A stretch of 64,000 nt of DNA from CF-39 sp035651155 (GTDB lineage: Bacteria > Chloroflexota > Limnocylindria > P2-11E). The notes under the pieces were generated by a model that did no database searches, was not told the DNA's origin, and saw nothing but the letters and a program-made list of their open reading frames with translations. The stretch spans positions 1 to 64,000 of the forward strand of contig DASRGG010000021.1 in the NCBI GenBank assembly GCA_035651155.1. The letters run 5' to 3'. A program made the translations under genes and the position numbers. Of the stretch, positions 1 to 7,041 are shown piece by piece. Numbering within the stretch: the first letter of the stretch is position 1; every line of letters starts with the position of its first letter.

Positions 1-2
1 CG

Positions 3-146
3 CAGACGTGCGAGGCTATCGGATGGAGCCACGACGTACCCCTTCCCTTCGTCTTCCTGGACTCGGGGATGAGGATGCGCGTGGCTCCTCTTCTTTGCAG
101 GAAGGGGTTCGGAGTGTCTACCTTCAACGTGGGCTCTACGCTCTAG
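3..146 (+). CDS. possible 3' end of an unidentified gene (left edge)
   Basis: Frame 3 is open from the window edge to a TAG at 144-146 and encodes about 47 residues of mixed composition (for example DVPLPFVFLDSGMRMRV and GFGVSTFNVGSTL). The sequence looks more protein-like than the Arg/Ala-rich shadow frames common elsewhere. No family is recognised. Frame 2 is also open to 154, so the assignment is weak. It would lie about 86 nt upstream of the MGEK-leader genes. Confidence 0.3.
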   Translation, partial: QTCEAIGWSHDVPLPFVFLDSGMRMRVAPLLCRKGFGVSTFNVGSTL

Positions 147-195
147 ACAGATGAGGCTTCGCCTCGGCGCACCACACTTCTTGTGACGAAAGCTC

Positions 196-225
196 TTGAC
201 AGTCCGCTCGCCAACCGAGCATCTT
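196..225 (+). promoter_or_regulatory. candidate promoter for the MGEK-leader cluster
   Basis: TTGACA at 196-201 is followed after 18 nt by CATCTT at 220-225, only 7 nt before the GTG at 233. No Shine-Dalgarno sequence lies between them, so a leaderless or nearly leaderless transcript is possible. The -10 match is poor. Confidence 0.25.
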
Positions 226-232
226 TCGCGCG

Positions 233-1312
233 GTGGGTGAGAAGGAGATCGTCGGTGGCGACGATCTGCGCACACGGGAGAAGCCGGCCGGCCTCGTTCC
301 GGGCACGCAGGGCAGACCGACGGGTGGCGGCGTGCCCCCGACCGTCGACAAAGGCGGCGGAGGCGGGACGCCCCCGCCCGGCCAGACCGACGGCGGCGGC
401 AGCGGCACGCCGCAGACGCAGGAGAAGAAGGATCCCTGCAAGGAGCTGACGGAGAAGGCCCAGGCGCTCCTGCAGCAGCTCGCCAGCGCCCACGACGCCA
501 ACCGTGCGGCGATGCAGCGCGCGCTGAACGCGTTCTTCGGGCCGCGCAAGAGCAACATCAATCAGGGCTACGCGCACTCGCTGACCTCGTCCGAGATCAC
601 CAAGGCGGTGGTCGACGCGAACAACGCGACCGGCAAGATGCTCATCGACGTTGCGCTCTTCGCGGCCGGCGGCTGGGGCGGAATCGCCGGTGAGGGCTCG
701 ATCGCCGAAGGTGCGTTCGGTCAGGGTCTGGCCGGCGCGAAGAGCGTCGGCGACGCCTGGGGCAAGATCGGCATCAAGGTCGCGGGCAAGGTCGCGGACG
801 CCTACATCGGCGACAAGGCCGGCACGATGGGCTCGGCGGCGTACAAGTTCTACGACAAGGCCACCGGGTCGCACGCCGATGACGCGACACAGCCGTTCCA
901 GGGCCCCGCCGGCGCGATCGAATCGATCGTGCGCGGCGCGATCCTCGACGCGCTCGGCAACTGGATGAAGGACGGGGCGACCAGCGGCGACATCAGTCGC
1001 GCGCAGGCCGCGTACGCCGACTTCTGCGCGGCGGCCGCGGCGTGCAACACGACCGAGGGCGCGGCGCGGCAGATCAAGGCGCAGATCGACGACATCAACG
1101 CGCAGCTGCGCGAGGCGGGCTGTCCCGAGGTCACGATCCCGGACTACGTCTTCTACACGTTCGACATCACGCAATTCGGCACGGGCCTGTTCCAGGGCCA
1201 GAAGGGTCCGACGATGCACGCGAAGAACGTCGTATCGGGCGGCGATCGCACCACCGATCTGTTCGCGCAAGTCGCTGACGTTCAGCGGAACCGGGATTCC
1301 CTTCCGTTCTGA
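233..1312 (+). CDS. MGEK-leader protein 1, large Gly/Ala-rich C-terminal domain
   Basis: This 359-residue protein has no recognised family. It starts at GTG with the leader MGEKEIVGGDD, which recurs at the start of the next two genes. Residues 18-66 form a Gly/Pro/Thr-rich linker. From residue 69 a folded region begins with a helix (about 70-100). Residues 135-200 form a Gly/Ala-rich, weakly hydrophobic stretch that could be amphipathic or membrane-active. Four cysteines occur (69 and three near the C-terminus). There is no signal peptide and no clear transmembrane span. Its stop overlaps the next start (TGATG). A leader plus linker plus variable domain resembles a targeting tag on cargo, but this is inference. 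Coding capacity is well supported; function is unknown. Confidence 0.8.
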   Translation: MGEKEIVGGDDLRTREKPAGLVPGTQGRPTGGGVPPTVDKGGGGGTPPPGQTDGGGSGTPQTQEKKDPCKELTEKAQALLQQLASAHDANRAAMQRALNAFFGPRKSNINQGYAHSLTSSEITKAVVDANNATGKMLIDVALFAAGGWGGIAGEGSIAEGAFGQGLAGAKSVGDAWGKIGIKVAGKVADAYIGDKAGTMGSAAYKFYDKATGSHADDATQPFQGPAGAIESIVRGAILDALGNWMKDGATSGDISRAQAAYADFCAAAAACNTTEGAARQIKAQIDDINAQLREAGCPEVTIPDYVFYTFDITQFGTGLFQGQKGPTMHAKNVVSGGDRTTDLFAQVADVQRNRDSLPF

Positions 1313-1608
1313 TGGGTGAGAAGCAGATCGCAGGCGGCGACGACAAGCCCAAGGACGACCCGCGCGCGGGTGGTCCGGGCAAGCCCGGTGAGGGACCCGG
1401 TCAGGGCGGCGACGGTGGTGATGGCGGCAAGGACGGACCGGGAGGTCCGGGTGGTCCGGGCAAGGGACCGGGGCCGCTCATTGACCCGATGCCGGAAGGA
1501 CCGAAGCCGCAGCAGATCATCACCGGCAAGAAGAAGGAACCGGACAAGAAACAGCCGATCCAGTTCCCGCGTCCCGGCGGTGGTGGAGGAAGAAAGCTCG
1601 ATGGGTGA
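1312..1608 (+). CDS. MGEK-leader protein 2, short and Gly/Pro-rich
   Basis: This 98-residue protein begins MGEKQIAGGDD and is almost entirely low-complexity: Gly/Asp/Pro-rich to about residue 55, then a basic segment (GKKKEPDKKQ) and a Gly-rich tail. It looks like the leader and linker of its neighbours without a globular domain. Its ATG overlaps the stop of gene 1, with no Shine-Dalgarno in front, so translational coupling is likely. Its TGA stop lies inside the start region of gene 3. The shared leader supports it as a real gene despite its composition. Function unknown. Confidence 0.7.
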   Translation: MGEKQIAGGDDKPKDDPRAGGPGKPGEGPGQGGDGGDGGKDGPGGPGGPGKGPGPLIDPMPEGPKPQQIITGKKKEPDKKQPIQFPRPGGGGGRKLDG

Positions 1609-1978
1609 GAAAGAGATCAAACCGGCGGATCCCAAACCGGTGGATCAGGGCGGCGACAAGCCGTACGGAGGGACACAGGAGAAGCCCGGAACGGGCACAC
1701 CGAACCCGAAGCCGGAACAGCCGTCGAACCAGGGTGGCGGCGACAAAGGCAGCGGTAAGAGCGGTGGCGGTGGCGGCAGCTACACCGGCAGCGTCCAGTT
1801 CGAGGACGGCTACCGGATGGGCGTCGACGAGAATGGCCACACGTTCCTCGAGCATCCCGATGGAAGCCGCGCCACGTGGGACTTCGACAAGCAAAGCTGG
1901 AAGGGCGCCTCGGGGCAGACGATGGGCAGCGACTGGTCGCAGGGGCATCGACCGACGGACTTCGGCCCCCAGCACTGA
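1601..1978 (+). CDS. MGEK-leader protein 3, small beta-rich C-terminal domain
   Basis: This 125-residue protein begins MGEKEIKPADPKP. A Pro/Gly/Lys linker runs to about residue 62. The C-terminal domain has short strand-like segments (SVQFEDGYRMGVDENG, TFLEHPDGSRATWDFD) that resemble a small beta-hairpin repeat. The ATG at 1601 was chosen over longer openings because it restores the leader motif. It overlaps the end of gene 2 by 8 nt. Only 3 nt separate it from the downstream membrane-anchored gene, so all four genes probably form one operon. Function unknown. Confidence 0.75.
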   Translation: MGEKEIKPADPKPVDQGGDKPYGGTQEKPGTGTPNPKPEQPSNQGGGDKGSGKSGGGGGSYTGSVQFEDGYRMGVDENGHTFLEHPDGSRATWDFDKQSWKGASGQTMGSDWSQGHRPTDFGPQH

Positions 1979-1981
1979 TCG

Positions 1982-3739
1982 TTGCGCGGCAGTGACGCGA
2001 GCCGCGCCTTCGCGCAGATCATCGCTCCCGATCCGAGCGGTGATCCCGAGCCGGGCCGCCTAGTCGGGCTCGAGCACGAGTTCATCGTGCTCGATCCCAA
2101 CGCCGTCGTCGACTTCCGCACCATGGTCGGCGACATCCCCCTCGGCGGGCGGCGCCTGGATCCCGCGGACAAGAACGCGACGCGCTGCGCCTGGGGCGGC
2201 ATCGTGACCGCCGATGGCGCTGAGGCGGAGATCGCGACGCCGCCGATCCGCCGCGCGCCCGGCTTCGTGTCGCGTCTGGAGCGCACGGCGATCGGCGCGC
2301 GCGAAGCGCTGCACCGCGCGCTGCCGAAGGGCTTCGATCTCAGCGGTTACTCCACGCACCTGAGCTTCTCGATGCCCGCTCAGCTCAACGAGGCCGCGGC
2401 GCGTCTTTTCCTGTCGACGTTCGCGCCGGGCATGATGCTCCTCGGGGATCGCGCGGACTCGCCGGGTCTGCTCGTGCGTCCACGGCCGGGCCGTCTCGAG
2501 CTCGCGTTCGAGTACCTCGATGGGCCGCAGCTGCGCGGTGCGACCGCTTTTGCGACAGGCGCGGCGATGGTGGCGGGAGACGCGGTGACGCGGCGGGATC
2601 CCACACGCCTGCCGCCGCTGGTGCGGGCCTTCGGGGTGACGACCGCGGACCGCTACGGCTGGGGCCTCACGCGCGACGCGTTCGGCGACGACATCGTCGT
2701 CAGCGGTCGCGGCGCGGTCCTCGAGCGACGCCGCGGCGGGACGATCACCGCGCAGGAGCAGCTCGAGGCCTCGTGGGAGTCCGCGCGGTCGATGCTCGCG
2801 GGGAACGTCGACCCACGCGACCTGCGCGAGGCCGACGCGCTGGTCGCGGGACGGCTAGCGCTGCCCTCGGAGCGCGTCTGGTCCGTGACGACGTCGTCCG
2901 CGACGGACGCGACGGCAGCGTGGCCGCAGCGCAACCCGTTCGGCGACGTCATTCGCACGCGCGAGCGACCCGGGTACACGGTGACGGCCGAGGTCGCGAC
3001 GTGGGACACGACCGTGTTCGCGCTGTCGGGACCGTGGCGCCGCGCTTACGCGAGCGTTCCGCGCGAGTCGCTGGCGACCTTCCTGCGCAAGCTCGACAGC
3101 GGGCGCCTGGACGCCGTGCTGATCGCATTTCTCGACTCGGTCCCGGAGGGGACACGGCTCGCATCGTTCACCGATGCCGTTCGGCCCGGGCTCTTCGACG
3201 CGCTCGGCCCGGTGACGTCGCTCGTCGCATCCGAGGTCATGCCCATGGTCGTCGACGGCGGATGGATCGACACCGACCGCCCGGGGAAGCTCGACGAGCA
3301 CTGGATGTTCCCGGTGCCGTATCACTGGATGGCCGTCGCGATCCTGGTGTTCCTCGTCGCGCTCTACGCGCTAACGCGCAACGACTACACGAACTACACG
3401 CCGCCGCCGCTGCCGACCACGACGAGCGGCACGACGGCGGCGGCGCCACGCGTCGTCCACTTCACCGCGACGTTCGCGGGGACGACGACGACCTACCAGG
3501 TCGACATCACCGATCCCGCGGGGGGTGGCCTCACGTACAGCTGGTCGCGCACCAACCAGTGCGGCTCGTTCGTGGCGAGCGGTCCCGTTGCCTCCTGGAA
3601 CCACCCGGACATCCCGGGCGGCTGCCCGGCCGAGGCGATCCACCTCGGCAACATCACCGTGACCGCGGTCGACAAGCTTGGACGCACGGCCTCGTACACC
3701 TACACGGGCGGTTCGGCACCGGCCGACATCCGGCCGTAG
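1982..3739 (+). CDS. amidoligase-like protein with membrane anchor and outer Ig/PKD-like domain
   Basis: This 585-residue protein starts at TTG, 3 nt after the previous stop. Near residue 29 it has VGLEHEF, resembling the G-x-E-x-E strand of glutamine-synthetase-fold carboxylate-amine ligases (GCS2 and the PF12224 amidoligases). GYSTHLSFSM near residue 122 may be a second metal or ATP-site strand. These are motif-level similarities only. A hydrophobic segment at about 448-465 (MAVAILVFLVALYAL) is the only membrane span. After a Thr/Pro linker, residues about 480-585 look like a beta-sandwich with two cysteines. The enzyme part would be cytoplasmic and the tail outside. Next to the MGEK-leader proteins it could modify or anchor them; that is inference. 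Confidence 0.6.
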   Translation: MRGSDASRAFAQIIAPDPSGDPEPGRLVGLEHEFIVLDPNAVVDFRTMVGDIPLGGRRLDPADKNATRCAWGGIVTADGAEAEIATPPIRRAPGFVSRLERTAIGAREALHRALPKGFDLSGYSTHLSFSMPAQLNEAAARLFLSTFAPGMMLLGDRADSPGLLVRPRPGRLELAFEYLDGPQLRGATAFATGAAMVAGDAVTRRDPTRLPPLVRAFGVTTADRYGWGLTRDAFGDDIVVSGRGAVLERRRGGTITAQEQLEASWESARSMLAGNVDPRDLREADALVAGRLALPSERVWSVTTSSATDATAAWPQRNPFGDVIRTRERPGYTVTAEVATWDTTVFALSGPWRRAYASVPRESLATFLRKLDSGRLDAVLIAFLDSVPEGTRLASFTDAVRPGLFDALGPVTSLVASEVMPMVVDGGWIDTDRPGKLDEHWMFPVPYHWMAVAILVFLVALYALTRNDYTNYTPPPLPTTTSGTTAAAPRVVHFTATFAGTTTTYQVDITDPAGGGLTYSWSRTNQCGSFVASGPVASWNHPDIPGGCPAEAIHLGNITVTAVDKLGRTASYTYTGGSAPADIRP

Positions 3740-4448
3740 TGGGGGAGCGCGCCCTCGCCGAGCTCGACCGCCGACTTCGTGCCGCCCGCGTCAAGAGACG
3801 CGCCCGCTCCGATGCCGTCTACCTCAGGAGCGACCTCGTCTTCTACGGCGTCACGCTGCCGCGGCTGCACGGGATCGCGCGCGAGTACGTGCACGAGCAT
3901 CCGGACCTCGATCGGCGGGACCTGCGCGCCATCGCCTTGGGCGCGTTCAAGACGCGCAAGCACGACCTGCGCTCGGTGGCGATCGCCATCCTCGATACCC
4001 GGCATCGCGGCGCTGGCTGCCGAAGTGGGGGCAGCAGCAGAACGTCTGGGTGCGCTGCACCGCGATCCTGGCCCAGCACGATCTGCTGAAGCGCGGCGAA
4101 GGCGACTGGCCGCTCTTCACCCGTCTCGTCGACGCGATGCTCGACGACAAGGAGTTCTTCGTCCGCAAGGCGATCGGGTGGGTCCTGCGCGAGACGAGCA
4201 AGAAGCGTCCGAAGCTCGTGTCCGACTGCCTGTTGCCGCGCCGCGAGCGCGTGAGCGGGCTGACGCTCCGCGAGGGAGCGAAGTACCTGTCGGATGCGCA
4301 ACGCCGGCGTCTCGGACTCGCGCCGTGGCGCGACCACGACGGAGCCGCCTACCCGCGCCAGACGCGCCTTTCACCGACACGCCGCGATGAGCGGTCGGCT
4401 CCGAGCCTCACAGGGGAGGCGTCCGGTCGCTCGGTGAAGCGACCTTGA
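3739..4448 (+). pseudogene. AlkD-like DNA alkylation repeat protein, internally deleted and frameshifted
   Basis: The 5' part (GTG at 3739, overlapping the preceding TAG) encodes a typical AlkD-family N-terminus through LPRLHGIAREYVHEH and HDLRSVAIAILDTR. The family then continues in another frame with WVRCTAILAQHDLLKRGEGD, DKEFFVRKAIGWVLRE and VSGLTLREGAKYLSDAQ. About 40-50 residues of the usual protein between the two parts are missing around 4005-4030, and the frame changes there. The remaining frame runs to a TGA at 4446-4448, past the normal C-terminus. AlkD proteins are HEAT-like-repeat glycosylases for alkylated bases; this copy should be non-functional. Family assignment is firm, the deletion size approximate. 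Confidence 0.75.
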
Positions 4449-4470
4449 CTCCTCGGATGCACCTAAGGCT

Positions 4471-4476
4471 TAATCT
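4471..4476 (+). promoter_or_regulatory. TANNNT -10 box, leaderless recombinase transcript
   Basis: TAATCT ends 6 nt before the ATG at 4483, so the RNA would begin at or next to the start codon; no Shine-Dalgarno is present. TTGACT at 4444-4449 is too far (21 nt) for a standard -35. Confidence 0.4.
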
Positions 4477-4482
4477 ACAGGA

Positions 4483-5517
4483 ATGAAGATTGCACCACAT
4501 TCAGGTGAGGGATGGGCCGGGCTCCTGGATGCCGAGTACGTCGATCCCCGCGACCTGAAGCCCTCCAGCCCCCTGAGGGACCTTGCCATCACGTTCCTGC
4601 AAGAGCTTCGTGACAAGGGTCGCGGAGAACGCACCGTACCGCGCTACGCGGCCTATGTGAACGATTTCCTCGCGTTCATGGAGCGCGGCGGCAAGACCGC
4701 GAAGGTCTCGGACATCGATATGCGTGCTCTCAAGGCCTACAGCAGCTCGCTGACGCGGCGCCAGGTCCGCAACGGCCGCTACGGCGGGAAGGGCACGATC
4801 TCGGCAGCGACAAAGAATCTGCACCTGATCGCGTTACGACAGATGTTGAAATTCGGCGTCCTCATCGATCTGCCGGTGCCGGGTCCAGAGAAGGTCGAGC
4901 TTGCGAGGGCCGTGCAGCCGAGCCCCGATGCCCGCCACCTCGCCGAGGAGCGCGTGAAACGGCTCCTCGAGGCCTGCGAGACCGCTACCGACAGAGGCGT
5001 CCGGGCGCGGGCGCTGCTGGAGTTCCTGCTCGCGACCGGCTGCCGTATCTCGGAAGCCGTCGGTTTGGATCGCCGGCAGCTCGAGCTCGATCGTGCGGCA
5101 CCGACGCCGAAGGACGGCATCCGCATCGCCGACGAGGTCACCGTCTTCGGCAAAGGGAGCCACTACCGGCGCGTCTATCTCACGAAGAATGCCCGCACGT
5201 GGGTGCGGCGCTACCTCGCCATCCGCAAGGACAAGGACGAGGCCCTCTTCGTGACGCGAAAGAAGAGCGCCGATGGCTCGTATCGCATGAGCGTGTGGAC
5301 CGCGGAGCAGATCGTTCGCGACGCCGCCAAGAGCGCCGGCCTGGTCGAGGACGTCACGCCGCACTGGCTGCGGCACGCCGCGATCACGTTCTGGGCGAAA
5401 GGCGATCTCTCGTCGGCGCAGCGTCTTGCGGGTCACCGCCAGATCGCGACGACGCAGCGGTACCTCGGCAGCTCCGACGCGGAGCTCAAGGCGTTCTACA
5501 AGCGTCACGTCGGCTGA
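4483..5517 (+). CDS. tyrosine recombinase / phage-type integrase
   Basis: This 344-residue XerC/XerD-like recombinase has a complete catalytic set: Arg188 (ATGCRISEA), Lys224 (VFGKGSHY), His294 and Arg297 (HWLRHAA), His318 (LAGHRQIATT) and Tyr327 (QRYLG). Residues about 25-110 form the SAM-like core-binding domain. It should cut and rejoin DNA through a 3'-phosphotyrosine. It is intact while both neighbours are decayed, so it is the likely mobilising or resolving enzyme of this island, although a domesticated recombinase is possible. No tRNA or direct-repeat attachment site was seen. Its stop overlaps the next ATG (TGATG). Confidence 0.9.
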   Translation: MKIAPHSGEGWAGLLDAEYVDPRDLKPSSPLRDLAITFLQELRDKGRGERTVPRYAAYVNDFLAFMERGGKTAKVSDIDMRALKAYSSSLTRRQVRNGRYGGKGTISAATKNLHLIALRQMLKFGVLIDLPVPGPEKVELARAVQPSPDARHLAEERVKRLLEACETATDRGVRARALLEFLLATGCRISEAVGLDRRQLELDRAAPTPKDGIRIADEVTVFGKGSHYRRVYLTKNARTWVRRYLAIRKDKDEALFVTRKKSADGSYRMSVWTAEQIVRDAAKSAGLVEDVTPHWLRHAAITFWAKGDLSSAQRLAGHRQIATTQRYLGSSDAELKAFYKRHVG

Positions 5518-5873
5518 TGCGCAAGACGCGCGAGGTCGCGATCTCCGTCCACCGGGGCGACACGTTCTTCGAGCCGCGGTTGCGTCCGCTGTATGCACCT
5601 GGTGGCCGCACCGTCACCGTGGCCGCGTACGTCGCGGAAGCGCCGGACGGCTGGGAGCCCGTCCTCGATCACGAGCACGACCAGTACCGCTGATGCACCC
5701 TCGACGAGGCGTTGGCGTTCCTGTACCGGCCGGAGGCGAAGAACGCGCTCCGCGCGCTGGTGCGGCGCCTGGAGAGCGAGGAGGACGGGAAGCGGATCTC
5801 CGGCGTCCGCTGTCGCGTGTGGAAGAGCCGGAGTAGGCCCGTACCGCGTCGCGCATGCTCGGAGCCGGCCTGA
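5517..5873 (+). pseudogene. Nudix hydrolase remnant, Nudix box deleted, in-frame TGA
   Basis: The ATG at 5517 overlaps the recombinase stop. The first residues (REVAISVHRGDTFF) resemble the first strand of a Nudix fold, but the sequence then jumps to the late part of the domain (VAAYVAEAPDGWEPVLDHE), so the catalytic Nudix box is absent. A TGA at 5691-5693 interrupts the frame where relatives typically have Trp (EHDxYRW). The same frame continues in coding style (CTLDEALAFLYRPEAKNALR) to a TGA at 5871-5873. The 3' end runs into the oppositely oriented toxin remnant. A 58-residue product could still be made but should not be a Nudix enzyme. Confidence 0.65.
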
Positions 5874-6016
5874 GGAAAGCGCATGCGGAGCGCCTCGAGC
5901 TCAGCCAGATCCTCGGCGAGGGTCCTGATCCATCCCGGCTCTTGGATGCGACGTAGGCATCCAACGTCCTTCGCGAGGTCGTGTGCGAACCCCTCCGCGT
6001 AGACGATGTGCGCCAT
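5669..6016 (-). pseudogene. ParE/RelE-like toxin remnant with internal deletion
   Basis: The ATG at 6014-6016 opens a frame whose first 58 residues (MAHIVYAEGFAHDLAKDV, ELEALRMRFPQAGSE) look like the N-terminal two helices of a ParE/RelE toxin. The sequence then jumps to LLRLFHTRQRTP, a typical C-terminal strand of that fold. The central strands seem to be missing. After about 5801 the frame reads antisense through the Nudix remnant to a stop at 5669, so the natural end is lost. It lies downstream of a small RHH-like gene on the same strand. The toxin assignment is from pattern memory and is moderate. Confidence 0.45.
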
Positions 6017-6108
6017 CGCCTACGCGGTCCGTTCAGCGTGCTCCGGCAAACGGCTCCAGCGCGGAAGCGAAGATACGCTGGATCTCCTCATGCGGGACCG
6101 TGCGGCCT

Positions 6109-6279
6109 TCACCGTGAAGAAAGCGATCCTACGACGACCCGAAGCGCCTGAGCCTCTCCGATGTGGCGCGCTCTGGCGAACTTGTCCAGCCTCGCCCGCA
6201 GCGGCGACGGCATTTGGAAGTTGATCGGCGACGTGGGCGTCGCGCTCTTCCGTCTGGTCGCGGGTGCTCCCCTGCGCAC
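6109..6279 (-). CDS. small ribbon-helix-helix-like antitoxin
   Basis: This 56-residue protein starts at GTG, supported by a perfect AGGAGG 7 nt upstream. Residues 19-54 (INFQMPSPLRARLDKFARAR, EAQALRVVV) fit a short strand followed by two helices, as in RHH/CopG DNA-binding antitoxins. The basic N-terminus is also typical. It precedes the toxin remnant by 92 nt. That gap contains an alternative-frame tail (GRTVPHEEIQRIF) resembling antitoxin C-termini, so the present stop may reflect a frameshift. It may have autoregulated the pair. Confidence 0.5.
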   Translation of the reverse strand: MRRGAPATRRKSATPTSPINFQMPSPLRARLDKFARARHIGEAQALRVVVGSLSSR

Positions 6280-6296
6280 CGTCGCGCCTCCTCTCG

Positions 6297-6321
6297 GGCT
6301 GTAGTCCTTCGGACTACAGCC
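6297..6321 (-). terminator. perfect 11-bp hairpin with C(UUCG)G loop
   Basis: GGCTGTAGTCC at 6297-6307 and its exact complement at 6311-6321 enclose TTC, giving a stable stem capped by a UUCG-type loop. It lies between the end of the lipoyl-like gene and the AGGAGG of the antitoxin. No U-tract follows on either strand, so it could be an RNA-end stabiliser or an attenuator rather than a classical terminator. Confidence 0.45.
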
Positions 6322-6357
6322 ATGGCGCGCACGTCGACGGTTGCAAGGGGGTCTTCG

Positions 6358-7041
6358 TCAGCGCTTGAACGCGGGGACGGGATCGATCTCGTTCCCCGAC
6401 GGCTGCGCGGTGACGGAGGCGACGACCTGTGCGGTGACCGTGTTGTCGTAGAAGGTCGCCCATGACGACGCACCCGTGGTGATCGTCTTGAAGAGCGGCG
6501 CTCCGATCGCGACCGTCTGCCCGTCGCTCACGAGGAGCCGGATGTCGCGGTCGATCGCGCCGGGCCGCAGCTTGATCTCGCGCGTCGCCGAGGTGACGAA
6601 GATGTACGGATACGTCGGCTCGCCCGCGGCGTCGGCGCCTGTCCGGATCTCGCCGTCGACGAACTGATAGCGGAGGATCTTCACCGTGCCGGCGATGGGC
6701 GAGGTGAATGTGTAGCCGGCCGGGATCGTGATCGCCGCGAGACGCAGGCCCTGTCCCTGTGCGGCCTCCACCACCATCGGATCCGCGGTCGGTGCTGGCG
6801 CGACCGTCGGCGCGACGGAGGGGGCGACCGTCGGCGATGCTGCCGCGATGCGCGCGGTCGGCGACGCGGTGCGCACCGGTGTCGCGGACGCGGTGCTGAC
6901 CGAGGCGGCGGCGGCGTTGTCGGGGAGCGCGTACCGGCTGACGGCGAAGCCGATGCCGAGGACCGCGACGCCGATGCCGATCCCGAGCGCGGCGCTCCCG
7001 ACGGCTCCGAACAGCGATCGGGCTTCGCCGTCGTCGCGCAT
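6358..7041 (-). CDS. membrane-anchored lipoyl/HlyD-like domain protein
   Basis: This 227-residue protein has an N-terminal transmembrane helix (about 12-33). An Ala/Pro/Thr/Ser linker runs to about residue 90. The C-terminal domain contains SPIAGTVKILRYQFVDGE and SDGQTVAIGAPLFK, the strand-turn pattern of a lipoyl-like or HlyD barrel-sandwich hybrid fold. No lysine in the lipoyl position is evident, so a structural or adaptor role outside the membrane is more likely than cofactor attachment. Its ATG overlaps the stop of the upstream transporter, so it may be a transporter accessory. Exact function unknown. Confidence 0.7.
   Translation of the reverse strand: MRDDGEARSLFGAVGSAALGIGIGVAVLGIGFAVSRYALPDNAAAASVSTASATPVRTASPTARIAAASPTVAPSVAPTVAPAPTADPMVVEAAQGQGLRLAAITIPAGYTFTSPIAGTVKILRYQFVDGEIRTGADAAGEPTYPYIFVTSATREIKLRPGAIDRDIRLLVSDGQTVAIGAPLFKTITTGASSWATFYDNTVTAQVVASVTAQPSGNEIDPVPAFKR

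Larger units (their letters stand above)
233..1618 (+). repeat. three copies of an 18-nt MGEK(E/Q)I leader
   Basis: Copies lie at 233-250, 1312-1329 and 1601-1618. Apart from the first base (G or A, GTG or ATG start) they differ at only one or two positions and encode MGEK(E/Q)I at the N-terminus of each protein. Conservation is confined to the leader; the DNA beyond it diverges. Confidence 0.8.
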
